Part shown: positions 51,976 to 62,233 of the stretch, piece after piece
Numbering within the stretch: position 1 is the stretch's first letter
Layout of the letters: every line of letters begins with the position of its first letter
NCBI RefSeq assembly: GCF_000281045.1
Contig: NW_008246129.1
Span: 81,316 to 145,315 of the forward strand
From: Saprolegnia diclina VS20
Taxonomy: Eukaryota; Oomycota; Saprolegniomycetes; Saprolegniales; Saprolegniaceae
Length of the DNA stretch: 64,000 nucleotides
Direction: 5' to 3'
Program-made: the position numbers and the translations under genes
The notes under the pieces: model-generated
What the model was told of the DNA's origin: nothing
Database searches by the model: none
The model's input: only the letters and a program-made list of their open reading frames with translations

Positions 51976-54471
51976 TTAGCCCAAGGTGCGGGCAATGTTG
52001 AGGACGCTCGCAAAGAGCGCGCTGGCCGCGAGCCCTTGCGTCGCATCCGACGCGAACGACGAGCCCGAGAGGAAGAGTGGGAACGCTGCGTGGCGGTCCG
52101 TGTGCAGCGCGAGGCCGACCTGGGCGCCGACCAAATGAGCAAATGGCGCCGACGACGACTGCAGTTGAATCTCAATGCGACCGTTTGCAAGCGTCGTCGT
52201 TGTGCGGGCGGCCTTGGGCAGCTGCGCAAACGCCGGCGCACAGCTTGCGACGTGCGCAATCACTTGGTCGATCGTCGTCACCGCCGTCGGGCACGGCGAG
52301 ACCGGCGACCCGTTGATGGCGTCGGCGGCGTTCAGGTTGAGGCCGAGCTCGCGCGCGAGGAGCACCATCTTCTTGGCCGACGCGACGCCCGTGAGGTCGT
52401 CGAGCACCTCGGCAGGCGCCATTGACGAAAACTGCGCCAAGAGCACGCTGCGAAGCGCCGCCTCGATGGGCGTCGCCGGCGCTTGGTCGAGCTCGAGGAG
52501 CAGCGCGTTCATGACCGAGCTCCACGAAGCCTCAATCTTGGTGATGCTGTCGCCGGTCTGGAGAAGGTTCTGCAGCGTCGAGAGAACGGGCACACCCATC
52601 CCGAGGCAGGCCTCCGTGTCCAAGACGACTTGGTTCTGGGAGGCCGTCTTGCGCAGCGAGAGGGATGCATCGTTGGCGACGTGGAGGTTGTTGCTCACAA
52701 TGAAGCAGTCGGCGGCCAGCCAGCTCGGGTACTGCTTGATCGTCGCGTCGTCGCCCGAGACGTCCAAAACGAGCGCATACGGAATGTGGTCCGTATGCAC
52801 GTGTTGAATGAAGCGGGCCATGTTAAGCGGCTCGGACGTGGCCGACGCGAGCGACGCTGCGTTGAAGCCCGTCGGGTGCAGCTGCATGTGGTCGCGGTCG
52901 GCCACCGCGCGAATGCGCAAGTCGACCTTGTACTTGCGCGCTAGCATGGCGGCTTGCGAGAGGATCTGCGTCTGGAGCGCGGCGCCGACCTTGGAATGCG
53001 CGCCAAGAATACCGATCGAAATGGTTTGGTCCGCAAGGAAGAACGCCGAGTGCACCGCCCGAAGCGCGGCGCCAGAGTCCTCGTAGCGCACGACCGCCGA
53101 GATGTTGCGCTCCGACGAGCCCTGGGAGATGCCGAGGATGTTGATGTCGGCGCGGCCAAGAGCGCCAAAGAAGCGCCCGCAGACACCGGGGGTTTGCGAC
53201 ATGTTGTCGCCGACGGCCGCGATGATGCTTACGGGCGACTCGAACGTCACGGCGTCAATGAGCCCGTGGTGGAGCTCCTTGAAAAAGGCGGCTTCGATCG
53301 CGTCCTTGGCGTCAACCGCGTTGGCCGCGGGGATCGCAAAGCAGATCGAGTGCTCGGAACTGGCCTGCGCAATGAGCACGACGTTGACCTTGATGCGGTC
53401 GAGGGCCGAGAAGAGGCGGGACGCGACGCCGTGGACGCCCACCATGCCAGTGCCCTCGAGGTTGAACATGGCGAGGTGATCGATCGTCGAGAAGCCGCTC
53501 ACAATGTGCTTGGCGGTCGTCGTCGGCGACGTCGGCCGCCGATGAAAAATGCGCGTGCCCGGGTGCGTCGGGTCGAACGTATTCCGGATAAAGATCGGGA
53601 TGCTCTCGGCGACGGCCGGGGCCATCGTCTTGGGGTGGATGACCTTGGCACCAAAGTAGGCCAGCTCCATGGCCTCCTGGTACGAGATCTGCGGGAGGAT
53701 CTTGGCTTCCGGTACGCGGCGCGGGTCGGCGCTGTACACGCCGCTGACGTCGGTCCAGATGGTAATGGACGCGGCCTTGAGCACGCGGCCGAAAATGGAT
53801 GCTGAGAAGTCGCTGCCGTCCCGCTTGAGCGTCGTGACAACGCCGTCGGTCGTCGAACAGATGAAGCCCGTGATGCAGAGGTGCGTCGCGTTGTGGAGTG
53901 CATCCATCTTGGCCCGGAGCTTCGCGGCCGTGAGTTCGTACAAGACGACTGGCCCATGATTCGGATCAATCTCAACCGTAAGCACCTCGCGCGAGTCGAT
54001 GAATGCGAACCGCTCCGTCTTGCCCGCAAGCTCCAAGTTGTGGTTGAGCACGGCCGTCATGATGCGCGCCGACCAGAGTTCGCCGTGGCCGCTCACGAGT
54101 TCCGTCACGTTTTCGTTGTACGAGCGCATGATCGAGATAGCGTGCAGCAGTTCTTGAAGCGTCGCCAAGTCCTGCCGTATCTGGACAAGGATCGCGTCAC
54201 CGACGTCTGGCGGTAGTAGCTCTGCGACGGCGGCCGCGTGCTTGGCCTCGATCTGGTCCACGATCGCTTGGATCGTTGACGTCTGCTTCGTCTTGGCGAG
54301 CTCGACGAGCGAGATGAGGAGGTCAGTGACCTTGGGCTTGCCACCCATGGCCGACACGACGACCGCGATCTTGTCGCTCTCGACACCAGCGACGATGGCC
54401 TGGACGGCCTTCATGGCCTCGGCGTTCCCGACGGACGTTCCGCCAAACTTGTGTACGACGAAGGAAGGCAT
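51976..54471 (-). CDS. aspartokinase fused to a degenerate homoserine dehydrogenase domain
   Basis: Single exon, 831 residues from MPSFVVHKFGGTSVG; there is no upstream in-frame ATG before a non-ATG extension. Residues 1-315 are an intact aspartokinase: KFGGTSVG, SGHGELWSARI, TTLKRDGSDFSAS and IWTDVSGVYSADPRRVPEAK. Two ACT domains follow (about 335-480; VNVVLIAQASSEHSICFAI, INILGISQGSSERNISAVV). Residues 485-831 align with homoserine dehydrogenase by length and many landmarks, but the active-site motifs are altered: the NAD loop reads GILGAHSKVG, TPNKKA reads SNNLHVA, VGAGLP reads LGMGVP, and DDLSG.DVARK reads DDLTGVASAKK. The aspartokinase step opens the threonine/methionine/lysine pathway. 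The second half is probably catalytically dead or altered. Confidence 0.9.
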   Translation of the reverse strand: MPSFVVHKFGGTSVGNAEAMKAVQAIVAGVESDKIAVVVSAMGGKPKVTDLLISLVELAKTKQTSTIQAIVDQIEAKHAAAVAELLPPDVGDAILVQIRQDLATLQELLHAISIMRSYNENVTELVSGHGELWSARIMTAVLNHNLELAGKTERFAFIDSREVLTVEIDPNHGPVVLYELTAAKLRAKMDALHNATHLCITGFICSTTDGVVTTLKRDGSDFSASIFGRVLKAASITIWTDVSGVYSADPRRVPEAKILPQISYQEAMELAYFGAKVIHPKTMAPAVAESIPIFIRNTFDPTHPGTRIFHRRPTSPTTTAKHIVSGFSTIDHLAMFNLEGTGMVGVHGVASRLFSALDRIKVNVVLIAQASSEHSICFAIPAANAVDAKDAIEAAFFKELHHGLIDAVTFESPVSIIAAVGDNMSQTPGVCGRFFGALGRADINILGISQGSSERNISAVVRYEDSGAALRAVHSAFFLADQTISIGILGAHSKVGAALQTQILSQAAMLARKYKVDLRIRAVADRDHMQLHPTGFNAASLASATSEPLNMARFIQHVHTDHIPYALVLDVSGDDATIKQYPSWLAADCFIVSNNLHVANDASLSLRKTASQNQVVLDTEACLGMGVPVLSTLQNLLQTGDSITKIEASWSSVMNALLLELDQAPATPIEAALRSVLLAQFSSMAPAEVLDDLTGVASAKKMVLLARELGLNLNAADAINGSPVSPCPTAVTTIDQVIAHVASCAPAFAQLPKAARTTTTLANGRIEIQLQSSSAPFAHLVGAQVGLALHTDRHAAFPLFLSGSSFASDATQGLAASALFASVLNIARTLG

Positions 54472-55305
54472 GGAGATGGTAGTGGGCGGTCGAGGAAGCT
54501 CGAGGTAACTTGTGGAATGGGCGGGCGGGACAACGAGGCTGGCTGCTTGCGCGATCTTGGCCGGCCGCCACAAGAAGTTCTCGTGGTCGCCAGCTGGAAA
54601 GATCCGTTATCCTGGTGAATGGTCCGGATCGCAACCACTTGACATTTGTATGCTCCACCACCTGGTGCATTCCCTCAGAAAGCAACCGCCAATGTGGGAC
54701 AGCCGCACGAATCAGAGACATTCCCTCACTCTGTCAGCAGAGACGAAGCGGATGCGCGTCACAGAACCAGCGCGGAACGTTAATTACACAATACCGTGTG
54801 CTCATTGGCTCCTGCGACTGGACTTCAGTGGCCGCGTGGTTTTTTGCACCCGGTAGGGGGGCCTACGTTTTGGAAGTGCCACCGTTGAGTCGACGCTGGT
54901 GGTGGCACCACAACGACGATTCTAGAGGCTGCGCGTCACACAATGGGCTACTTCAAGGCCCGGCAACGCTCCTCCTTCCCGCAATAAGAAATGAGAGCAT
55001 TCATCTCGGTGGTGATGAGAATTTCTGGCAATGTAGCAAGAAAGAGCCTTGAAGGGTTGAACCCATATGAGCGCCACCGGTGACACCCACGATGAGTTGA
55101 CGGTACCGGCGAACCGGCGATGGCGCGCCAACCAGCCTTGAAAGCGCGGTGCTGATGTTGAAGTGGGATTTGCAATCGGTCGCCGTCTGTTCCTTATTTC
55201 ATGGGTCCCCCCACAGGACTGTTTTGGTAGTCCGCCCCCCACCCCTATGATATTCCGTGCAAGCTGCTTGGCTTCGGCGAGGGTCGAATCAAACGAGCAG
55301 CCACG
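54472..55305. other. divergent intergenic region, no gene seen
   Basis: Between the aspartokinase start and the CHCHD7-like start. Contains one CTCATTGGCT box (54801-54810). Nothing else stands out. Confidence 0.45.
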
Positions 55306-55591
55306 ATGAGCAGCGAAGTCCCCGTGATGTCGATGACGCCGACCCAGTTCGAGATGGGAGTGCGTCGCCGCTGCCAGCGACCACGATGGTCTAAGACATG
55401 TGCTTGTAGGAGTGCACGAAGCTGCAGCGCGAGTCGCTCAAGTGCATCGAAGGTAGGCAGCCATGGTACCGCCGTGGGCACTCACCTGCTCTCGCACAGA
55501 AAACTACCGCCAGCGTGACAAGTGCAACGAGTTCTTTGAGCGCTATCGCGAATGCAAGAAGGTTGCAATTCAGCCACCTCGCTGCGACTGA
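55306..55591 (+). CDS. CHCHD7: CHCHD7/COX23-like twin CX9C protein
   Basis: Three exons (55306-55359, 55410-55452, 55500-55591) encode 62 residues that no single frame shows. The sequence runs MSSEVPVMSMTPTQFEMG, ECTKLQRESLKCIE, ENYRQRDKCNEFFERYRECK and KVAIQPPRCD. Two exact C-x9-C pairs (C-TKLQRESLK-C and C-NEFFERYRE-C) form the twin-CX9C helix-turn-helix of the CHCH family, and YRQRDKC...RYREC matches CHCHD7 (YDRERCSTYFLRYKNC). Family members are imported into the mitochondrial intermembrane space by the MIA40 relay; COX23/CHCHD7 assists cytochrome oxidase assembly. Introns are 50 and 47 bases. Confidence 0.85.
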
Positions 55592-55748
55592 CACACTTCT
55601 ATAGGGTCGCCACGCAGCCATCATTGCGGCTCGGCGAGCGGGCAAGCTGGACTAGACACGAGTTACAAACTCGCATGGAGGCAGCTGTCTGCGACTGCGG
55701 CTGTCGCGACCCCACAGCGACTTGTATTACATGGACAATGTAGCAATA

Positions 55749-58700
55749 TCATGCATCTTCGCGATTACCGCGCTTGGCTTTGAGTTCGTCCAGAAACGAC
55801 ATCTTGGGTGGCGTCGGTGCTGCAGTGGGCGCGCTCGGCGGCGCTGGCTCTGCTTTGTTGGCGCGGCGCTTGAGCTCGTCCAGAAAACTGGGACGTGCGC
55901 CCTCTTCGGATGTCGATGGCATTACACTCAGCGGCTTCGTCTTGAGCAGCGGCGATGCACACGGCGAACGCGAGTTGCGCCGGCGCTGAATCTCAGCGAG
56001 GTTGTTGGGCTTGGCGATATCATCCAGCAGCGTAGGCTCGATGATGGAAGGCCGCTTCTTCAGCAGCGACGGTGTCGTGGCCAGGCCCAGCATCTTGAGA
56101 AGCGCGTGAGACTTTGGCTGGGAGGCTGCCTTGGCCGGGACGTTTTCGACCGACTCGGCACTGCTAACCTCGTCGTCGGGCAGCGTTCGAGTGCTTTCGC
56201 AGCGAACAAGGTCCTGCGTCGACTTGCGCGCGCAAAAGTCCGTCTGTAGAAAGTGCAAAACGTTGGGCGACGCCTTGACTGCGCTCACAGTGCGTATCTG
56301 ACTCATGACGTCGTGGACAGCCTTGACGCACGTTTCCTTGGGCGTGCGCTTGGGCACCACTACCTCCTTTGGTACAGTCATCGCCGCCTCCTAGGATATA
56401 TGCAATTCGTTTGCCGTCATGCGGAACGTTCAGTACCTCGGTTTTGGGAAACTCCTTGGACCGCTCAGCAATCGCATTGGTCAGCTCGTGCTTGCGCGCA
56501 AGGGCTTCTTCTTCAGCCGACAGCTTCTTGTGCATGGCGCGTTCCTTGGGCTTGATGTCGGGCGTCGACGAGAAGGGGCCGCGGATCACACCGTGACGGA
56601 TCTCGGGCGGCAAAAGGCGAATGGCAGCGATCTCGTCGAGGTACTGCTCGTGGGTCGGACACGCAACTTGGATTGCGCGCTCTGCGATGACGATTTCGCT
56701 CTTGAGCCCATCGCGCTCCTTGCAGAGCGATTGAAAGATCTTTTTGGCTTCGTCGCTAGAGATTTGCGTCACGACACGTCACGTTCCTGATGCTTACCGA
56801 AGGCGGATGAGCGTCGGCTTGCCAAAACTCTTGATGAGGTCGTCCGAGCGGCAATCTGTGTGTTGCAATCAACATCTTTAGCGCTATGCGGTTGTACCGT
56901 CCGAGACGGCGTGGTATTCTGTCTTGGCGAGCGGGATCTCGTGCTCGACGAGCGCTTGCAAGCGTGCTTTCTTCTGCGCGAGTCGCTTGGCTTGAGTCTC
57001 AAACTTGGCGAGACGCTGCTTGATCTCGTCTTCTGTCGGGTACCGGTACACTGGATTCAAGAGCTGCTTGTCGCTCAGTGGCTTGAGTTTGACCTCAGCC
57101 CGCGCCCCTGCCGTCGCGTTGGGACCAAGTTTCGCATGCGCTGCACGCACCTTTGACGGGATCCCAGCCCGCCTTGACGGTCTCGCCGTGGTACTGCTGC
57201 ACCAGGACCTTGAGATGGGCAATGAAGCCCGCGCGCCACTCGCCCTTTCGACCTTCCTTGTCAAACTCAAAGGCGTCGGGCAGCGCGAGGTAAATCGCTC
57301 GCATCTCAGTGATGTCGTACCTGCGCCGACCATAGTCACCTTTAGCATTTGTGAATCGCACGTACATTTCGAGGTTGGTAAAGCACTGGGCCGTGTCGCC
57401 CGAGATAAAATTGTCCCGCGCCTTGTCGACCTCGTGCGTGACGACCCACTGCAAGAGTCTAGAAAGGCCAGCAATGTGAGTTGAATGGATACGAATGACG
57501 TTCGCTGACTTGTTTTGTTTGAGGTAGTTGACCAAATCACGTGTGTAGAGCACGCCTGCCTGCTTGGCGGCATCCAGGAGCTGATCAACCGACATAGCCG
57601 CGATCGAGTCCGGAATGAGCGAGCACAGCCGCTCCAAGCACACTTGATTGTCGGCCAAGTGGTTGGCGCGCCATGCGTCTTCAAGCCGCTTCATTTCCCC
57701 GGGGTATTCTACAGCCAGCTCCAGCCCAAACACCATCGCAAGAGAACGCACCCTTGGCGTTTTCGCGACGCGAGCGCCAGATTTCCATTTGCTTGAGCGT
57801 CGCGTTGATCTGGCGATCCTTGATCTGGAGCTCCCTGGCGCGGTAGCCCTTGAAGCTTTGGCAGAGCACGGTCGCGCGCTCCACGAGTGCGAGCAGCGTC
57901 TCGCCAGTGGCTTGGGTCACTTCATGGGCTGTCTGTTCCCACTTTAAAACAAGGATCTGCTGTTCAACGAGGTACCTTGAGTAGCTCCCGTGCAGCGGCA
58001 AGAAGGTCCTCCGTCGAGAATTTGGCAATCAAGGTCTGGAGCTTCTCGAGCATCGTTTCCGTGGCTGCAACGACGAGGGTTTGGGCGACGTTTTGCTTTA
58101 AGACGGCTTGTTTGAACTGCTCTTGGATGCTCAGCACGTCTTTCCGAAGGCAGTCCATGGACTGCACTTGCAGAATCGCCATGCTGCCTCGGCGCGTCGG
58201 TGACGCTGTCAGAGGCGCCTTGATGTCAGCAACAAGTTTAGGGTCCTCGACCTTGACCTTGAGTTCCCGAAGACTCTCTTGGGCCTTCGAGAGCTGCGCC
58301 TTGAAGGTTGCAATGTCCTTGGTGTGCTCGTGCAGCCCCCGCAGCAAGGTGTCGAGCTCTACATGCTAAAGTATAAACACCATTTCATGTTTGGAAGTAC
58401 CTTTGGTGTACTCTTCCGTCGGTGAGTTGTGCAAGAGCGATTGTTCGTACAGGAGACGGTCATAGTCGGCCTCGGCCGTCGTAAGATGTCGATCTGCGAC
58501 ATCGAATCCATTGGTCTTGGACGACTCGAGCTTCCACTACGGTTGTGCTGGAATCATGGAGCCGCGTCATTGAGCTACCTGAAGATCTTCGTCGCTCAAG
58601 CCCAGCGTCGACTTGAGCAAATCGATCTGTTCCATGAGCTGCCGGACTTTTGAATCATCTGCCTCAGCCGAGTTGAGAGCAACGGTCTTGGGCGTTGGAA

Positions 58701-59337
58701 ACAAAAAGGGTCCGTCACCGTTATCGTCGAATGCAACTTCTTGCCCACGACCCTAATCCTCTGTTATGAAGCGATTCGACGAGTACACTAGTACCGGTGA
58801 GGTCCGGGGGCTATGTCGTGGCGTGCGCAGTGGGGCAACCCCTGGTCGCTTCTCACCACTGTGCTTGTCAAGGGCGGGCGCACACTTGCGTGAAACGTGC
58901 ACGAGAACGTTGCCTTCGCTCGTGAGACTGCGGCGGATCTTGCGGATCGTGGAGCGCACCGACGGCTCCTTCCCACGCCCTTGGGACATTGTCACTTTCG
59001 TCGTCGTGGACTCGCGGCGACCGCTTTGCGCGGATGCCGGACGACTGCCGCTGCGCGCCGGCGGACTCCGCGGTGACTCCTTCGTTTTAGTAAGGCCAAA
59101 CATCTTGTGCACGTGATCTTTGTGGTCGAGGAGGTGCACGCCTTGCATGTAGAGGCGTGCATACGGTGATTCTTTCTCCTTACGTGGTAGCTTGACGTGC
59201 TCTCTCGGGAGCACAAAGGTGGTTTTGGACGGCGATCGGGCAGGATCGCCAATAAGATACGACGGCCGACGCCCGGGCGCTGATGCCGTGCTCTCTGTCT
59301 GGCTCGGTCGGCCAAACAGCTTGGCTGTCAGCGACAT
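55749..59337 (-). CDS. large coiled-coil protein of unknown function with two C-terminal FLDELK motifs
   Basis: More than ten exons on the minus strand, from MSLTAKLFGRPSQTESTAS (59337) to NREDA-stop at 55749, about 1000 residues. The first 180 residues are basic and Ser-rich. Coiled coils follow (LSKAQESLRELKVKVEDPKL; CLRKDVLSIQEQFKQAVLKQ). A globular middle part has KRLEDAWRANHLADNQVCLE, LLQWVVTHEVDKARDNFISG, DITEMRAIYLALPDAFEFD then GRKGEWRAGFIAHLKVLVQQ, which looks like a conserved domain seen in cytoskeletal or ciliary proteins, though I cannot name it. After another helical stretch (LLNPVYRYPTEDEIKQRLAK) the tail holds two SFLDELKRR/KAKR motifs, like short WH2- or DAD-type actin-regulator motifs. 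All splice joins restore frame and each removes a 40-55 base intron. Two adjacent genes instead of one cannot be fully excluded. Confidence 0.65.
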
Positions 59338-59450
59338 ACCGACTGTCCGTTTCCGCCTGTCTAAATCCGGTTACGCCTGTGATTGGTCAAAATCCAGGAA
59401 GATTTTTAGCCAGTCGTTGCACAGAAGAGCTCATCGAGCTTCATTTGCTC
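59338..59450. promoter_or_regulatory. very short divergent promoter
   Basis: Only 113 bases separate two divergent start codons. The centre holds TGTGATTGGTCAAAATCC (59379-59396), one CCAAT-type box in the orientation also seen at other promoters here. Confidence 0.5.
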
Positions 59451-60041
59451 ATGCTCCTCCGACGCCTGCAACGCGGCTTGGCCGGCGCGGGCTTTGCCAC
59501 CAAGGCTATCGACGTGCTCACGCCCAAGATGCGGCGCAAGATCGAATCGTTCGTCGAGATCGTTCGTGTCAAGCGCGTAGAGCAGGCCGCGACCTCGGAC
59601 TACACAATCGTGCCCACGACAATGCGGATTCCGAACGCCGAGCCGTGGCCCGCCGACTTCCGCGGCAAGTTCTTTCCATTCACGGACATTCGCAAGTTGC
59701 ACCGTGACGGCCTTCTTCCGCCCGACGTCGAGGCAGAGCTCGAGGCCATGCGGTTTGTCTGGGACGTGAACACGCTTAAATGGCAGCTCAAGATCGACGC
59801 GCTCACGGTGTACAAGTCGATCTATGGCGATACGTACGTGCCGTACAAGTTTGTGTGTCCCGCCGAGGACCCGTGGCCCCGCGACACGTGGCACGCGCCG
59901 CTCGGGAAGCAAGTCTCTAACATCCTCAAGGACTTCCACAGCTCGAGACGCGTTAGGACCCAAGTGTTCAACAACCCGACTCCACGCCAAGCGCAGCTCA
60001 TTGCACTCGACTTTGATTGGGAGGGCTCGGGCTACAGCTAA
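59451..60041 (+). CDS. helicase-associated (HA) repeat protein, probably mitochondrial
   Basis: Single exon, 196 residues from MLLRRLQRGLAGAGFATKAI, an Arg/Ala-rich N-terminus like a mitochondrial presequence. The body has helicase-associated-type repeats: PTTMRIPNAEPWPADFRGKF near 65 and DALTVYKSIYGDTYVPYKFV, CPAEDPWPRDTWHAPLGKQV near 130, matching the pattern W/L..Y...G...VP..F..P....WP.....LG. Stramenopiles have many stand-alone proteins with these repeats, none well studied. The tail (LIALDFDWEGSGYS) ends just after the second repeat. Longer open frames upstream lack an ATG with better context. Confidence 0.65.
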   Translation: MLLRRLQRGLAGAGFATKAIDVLTPKMRRKIESFVEIVRVKRVEQAATSDYTIVPTTMRIPNAEPWPADFRGKFFPFTDIRKLHRDGLLPPDVEAELEAMRFVWDVNTLKWQLKIDALTVYKSIYGDTYVPYKFVCPAEDPWPRDTWHAPLGKQVSNILKDFHSSRRVRTQVFNNPTPRQAQLIALDFDWEGSGYS

Positions 60042-60348
60042 ATGCACCATTTCTTGAACGACAGTGTGGTGATGCGATTTTTGCTCTTTGCGTCCAATGT
60101 TGCGTTGCATGTCTGAGAACGCCAGAGGCAGTAGCATCTCGCACACGGACGTGGCAGCGCGAGGAAAGACAGTTCACGCAACCATTACTGCAAGTAGCCA
60201 CAGCCCGTTTTGGCCGTGAGGTCACTTCGTTTGACCGTCTACATGTACTGTCTGACGTGGCTAAACTTGTGAGCCAGCGACAACGACGACGCGTCAGGGT
60301 GCAATGTATCGAATCAATCAAGCAGCGTTTAACCTGTTGAAAAGTCTT
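60042..60348. other. intergenic between convergent genes
   Basis: 3' flanks of the HA-repeat and Dus genes. Nothing else is seen. Confidence 0.5.
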
Positions 60349-61737
60349 CTAGTCGTCCTTTGCCGTCGCATCCAAAACAGCACTTGGAATGCACTCTTCC
60401 AGGGCCGTCTCCACAAGGTCCCGGAGCTCGGGTTGCTCGCCCTTGACGCTCCAGCGATTCGCAATATGACGCTTCATGGCCTTGCCGCCAAACTCGCCCC
60501 TATCAAAATATTAGATAAAGTATCCACTCGATCCATTGAAGCGTACAAGAAGAGGTTGAGAATCGGCTTGAGGAGCGTCGACGTCGGCATGGCGTACTCG
60601 CCGACTTCGCGCCGTTTTTTGCCCCACTTGGCCTGCAGGTCTTCGGCGTAGTCGAGGTACGTGGCGATGATTTCGCGCCGGGAAAAGCCCGGATTCTCGC
60701 AGTCAAAGAGCAGGCGATCCGCGTCGCGAAAGTTCCACGGGTTGTTGTACGCCGCGCGGCCAATCATGACGCCGTCCAGGTTGAGGTCCTTGTCCTACAT
60801 CGTAGTATGACGCGTCGAGCATCATATCGTGTGCGCGTACCTGGAGCAGTGCGTGGGCGTCTTGGATTGAACCGACGCCGCCGTTGAGCATGATGTTGAG
60901 ATGCGGAAAATCCGATTTCAGCCGGCCAACGTAGCTGTAGTTGAGCGCGGGGATCGTTCGGTTCTCGTGCGGGCTCAGCTTGAGACCGTCGAGCCAACAC
61001 TTGCGCGCGTGCACCGTAAAGTCCGTCACACCCGATGCGGCGACGGTCGACACGAAGCTGTGAAAGTGCTCGTAACTGCGCTTCAATATCAGGCTCGGTC
61101 CATTGGTCAACAAACGTACGAGTCGAGATCGTCGACACCGATGCGGCACTTGACTGTGATCGGCGTGGACGCAACTTGCCGAATCATTTCGTAGCAAAGG
61201 TCGCGGACGAGCTCCGGGTTGAGCATAAGGCGCGCGCCAAAGCACTGGCTCGACACCTTGGGCGACGGGCACCCAACGTTGAGATTGATCTCGTGAAAAT
61301 TGCCGTAGGTCTCGGCCATGCGTGCGACCGCTACAGCGTTGTGAGTCAGTTGTTCTGGGATGAAGGGCAGTCGTATTACTCCCGAGGCTCTTGACATCGT
61401 TGCCGCCGAGCTGGAGCGCCAGCGGGTGTTCAATGTCGTCATGACCGAGAAAGTAGTCCAGGTTGTCCTTCTGGTGCAGAAGCTACGGCGGTACAGACAT
61501 GGCATCGTGAGCGCACGCAAGATTCACGCGTCAGTACCGTCTGATCGACGACCATCTCGGTGTACAAGAGCGTCTTGCGTGTGATCTGGCGCATCATGAA
61601 GCGGTAGTGGCGGTCTGTCCAGTCCATCTAGCGCGATAAGATGAGCCAAGTACGCTAGGCATATCCGCGGGTCGCACCATGGGGGCCACCGAGAGCCGCG
61701 TCGGAGCATAAGTCGATGCCATTCGTCTCAAGAGCAT
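60349..61737 (-). CDS. tRNA-dihydrouridine synthase, DusA type
   Basis: Seven or so exons on the minus strand, starting MLLRRMASTYAPTRLSVAPM (61737), then MDWTDRHYRFMMRQIT (M-D-x-T-D-R substrate motif), EHPLALQLGGND, YGNFHEINLNVGCPSPKVSS and VKCRIGVDD. The C-terminal part has FTVHARKCWLDGLKLSPHEN, FPHLNIMLNGGVGSIQDAHA (FMN phosphate loop) and DGVMIGRAAYNNPWNFRDAD, ending GEFGGKAMKRHIANRWSVKG and DATAKDD. This is the DusA family order. The enzyme uses FMN and NADPH to reduce uridines 20/20a in the D-loop of tRNAs. The usual catalytic Cys of FGAC-LM is Arg here (FGARLM); a Cys stands three residues before that Gly (QCFG), as I recall for plant homologues. Introns of 42-59 bases are inferred. 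Confidence 0.85.
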
Positions 61738-61760
61738 GAACCAAGCTCGTCCGTCGCCTT

Positions 61761-61884
61761 GTTATTGGGAGAGGGCCAATTGCTGCGAGCAAAATCTCTA
61801 CGGCCAATCAAAACCTACCCTCAGGTTCTATGTCCAATCATACGTGGCAAAACGACCTTGCGCAAGGCCATTGGATAAAAATTG
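61761..61884. promoter_or_regulatory. CCAAT-box cluster upstream of Dus gene
   Basis: TTATTGGG (61762), GGCCAATTG (61774), GGCCAATCAAAA (61802), GTCCAATCA (61832), GCCATTGGATAAA (61867) and AAATTGGTT (61879) occur in little over 100 bases, 25-150 bases upstream of the start at 61737. Confidence 0.5.
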
Positions 61885-62000
61885 GTTTGCGATCCGCCCA
61901 CGAAAGCCTACTTTGTGGAGGTCGCTGGGTCGTCTCGTGAACCAAGGAGCTGTACCCAAGTACTATTGTACATGTTTAGGATGGGATGTCGTACAGAGTA

Positions 62001-62090
62001 TTTTTCACTTGGTCCCCATTTTGGCGATATATTATCAATTGGTCCCCAACTTTTTGCCAATATTATCACTTGGTCCCCAAGACATTTGAT
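62001..62090. repeat. three-copy tandem repeat of about 30 bases
   Basis: GGTCCCCA recurs at 62011, 62041 and 62072, each within a unit like ATTATCACTTGGTCCCCA followed by TTTTGCCA-like AT-rich sequence. Spacing is 30-31 bases. Confidence 0.75.
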
Positions 62091-62199
62091 TGGTCGAAAT
62101 AGGCCAAATTACGAAGCTGATTGGACGGAATCATAGTAATTCCTGCAGCCCAGCACGGTTGCCCTTGCACTAAATAGTGTCCAGACACGTTTAGCAGCT

Positions 62200-62233
62200 C
62201 ACACTATTTGATGTAAATATAACAAATAGTGTG
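62200..62233. repeat. perfect 11-base inverted repeat (hairpin)
   Basis: CACACTATTTG and CAAATAGTGTG flank a 12-base AT-rich loop. A third copy of AAATAGTGT lies 30 bases to the left (62172-62180). Confidence 0.7.
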
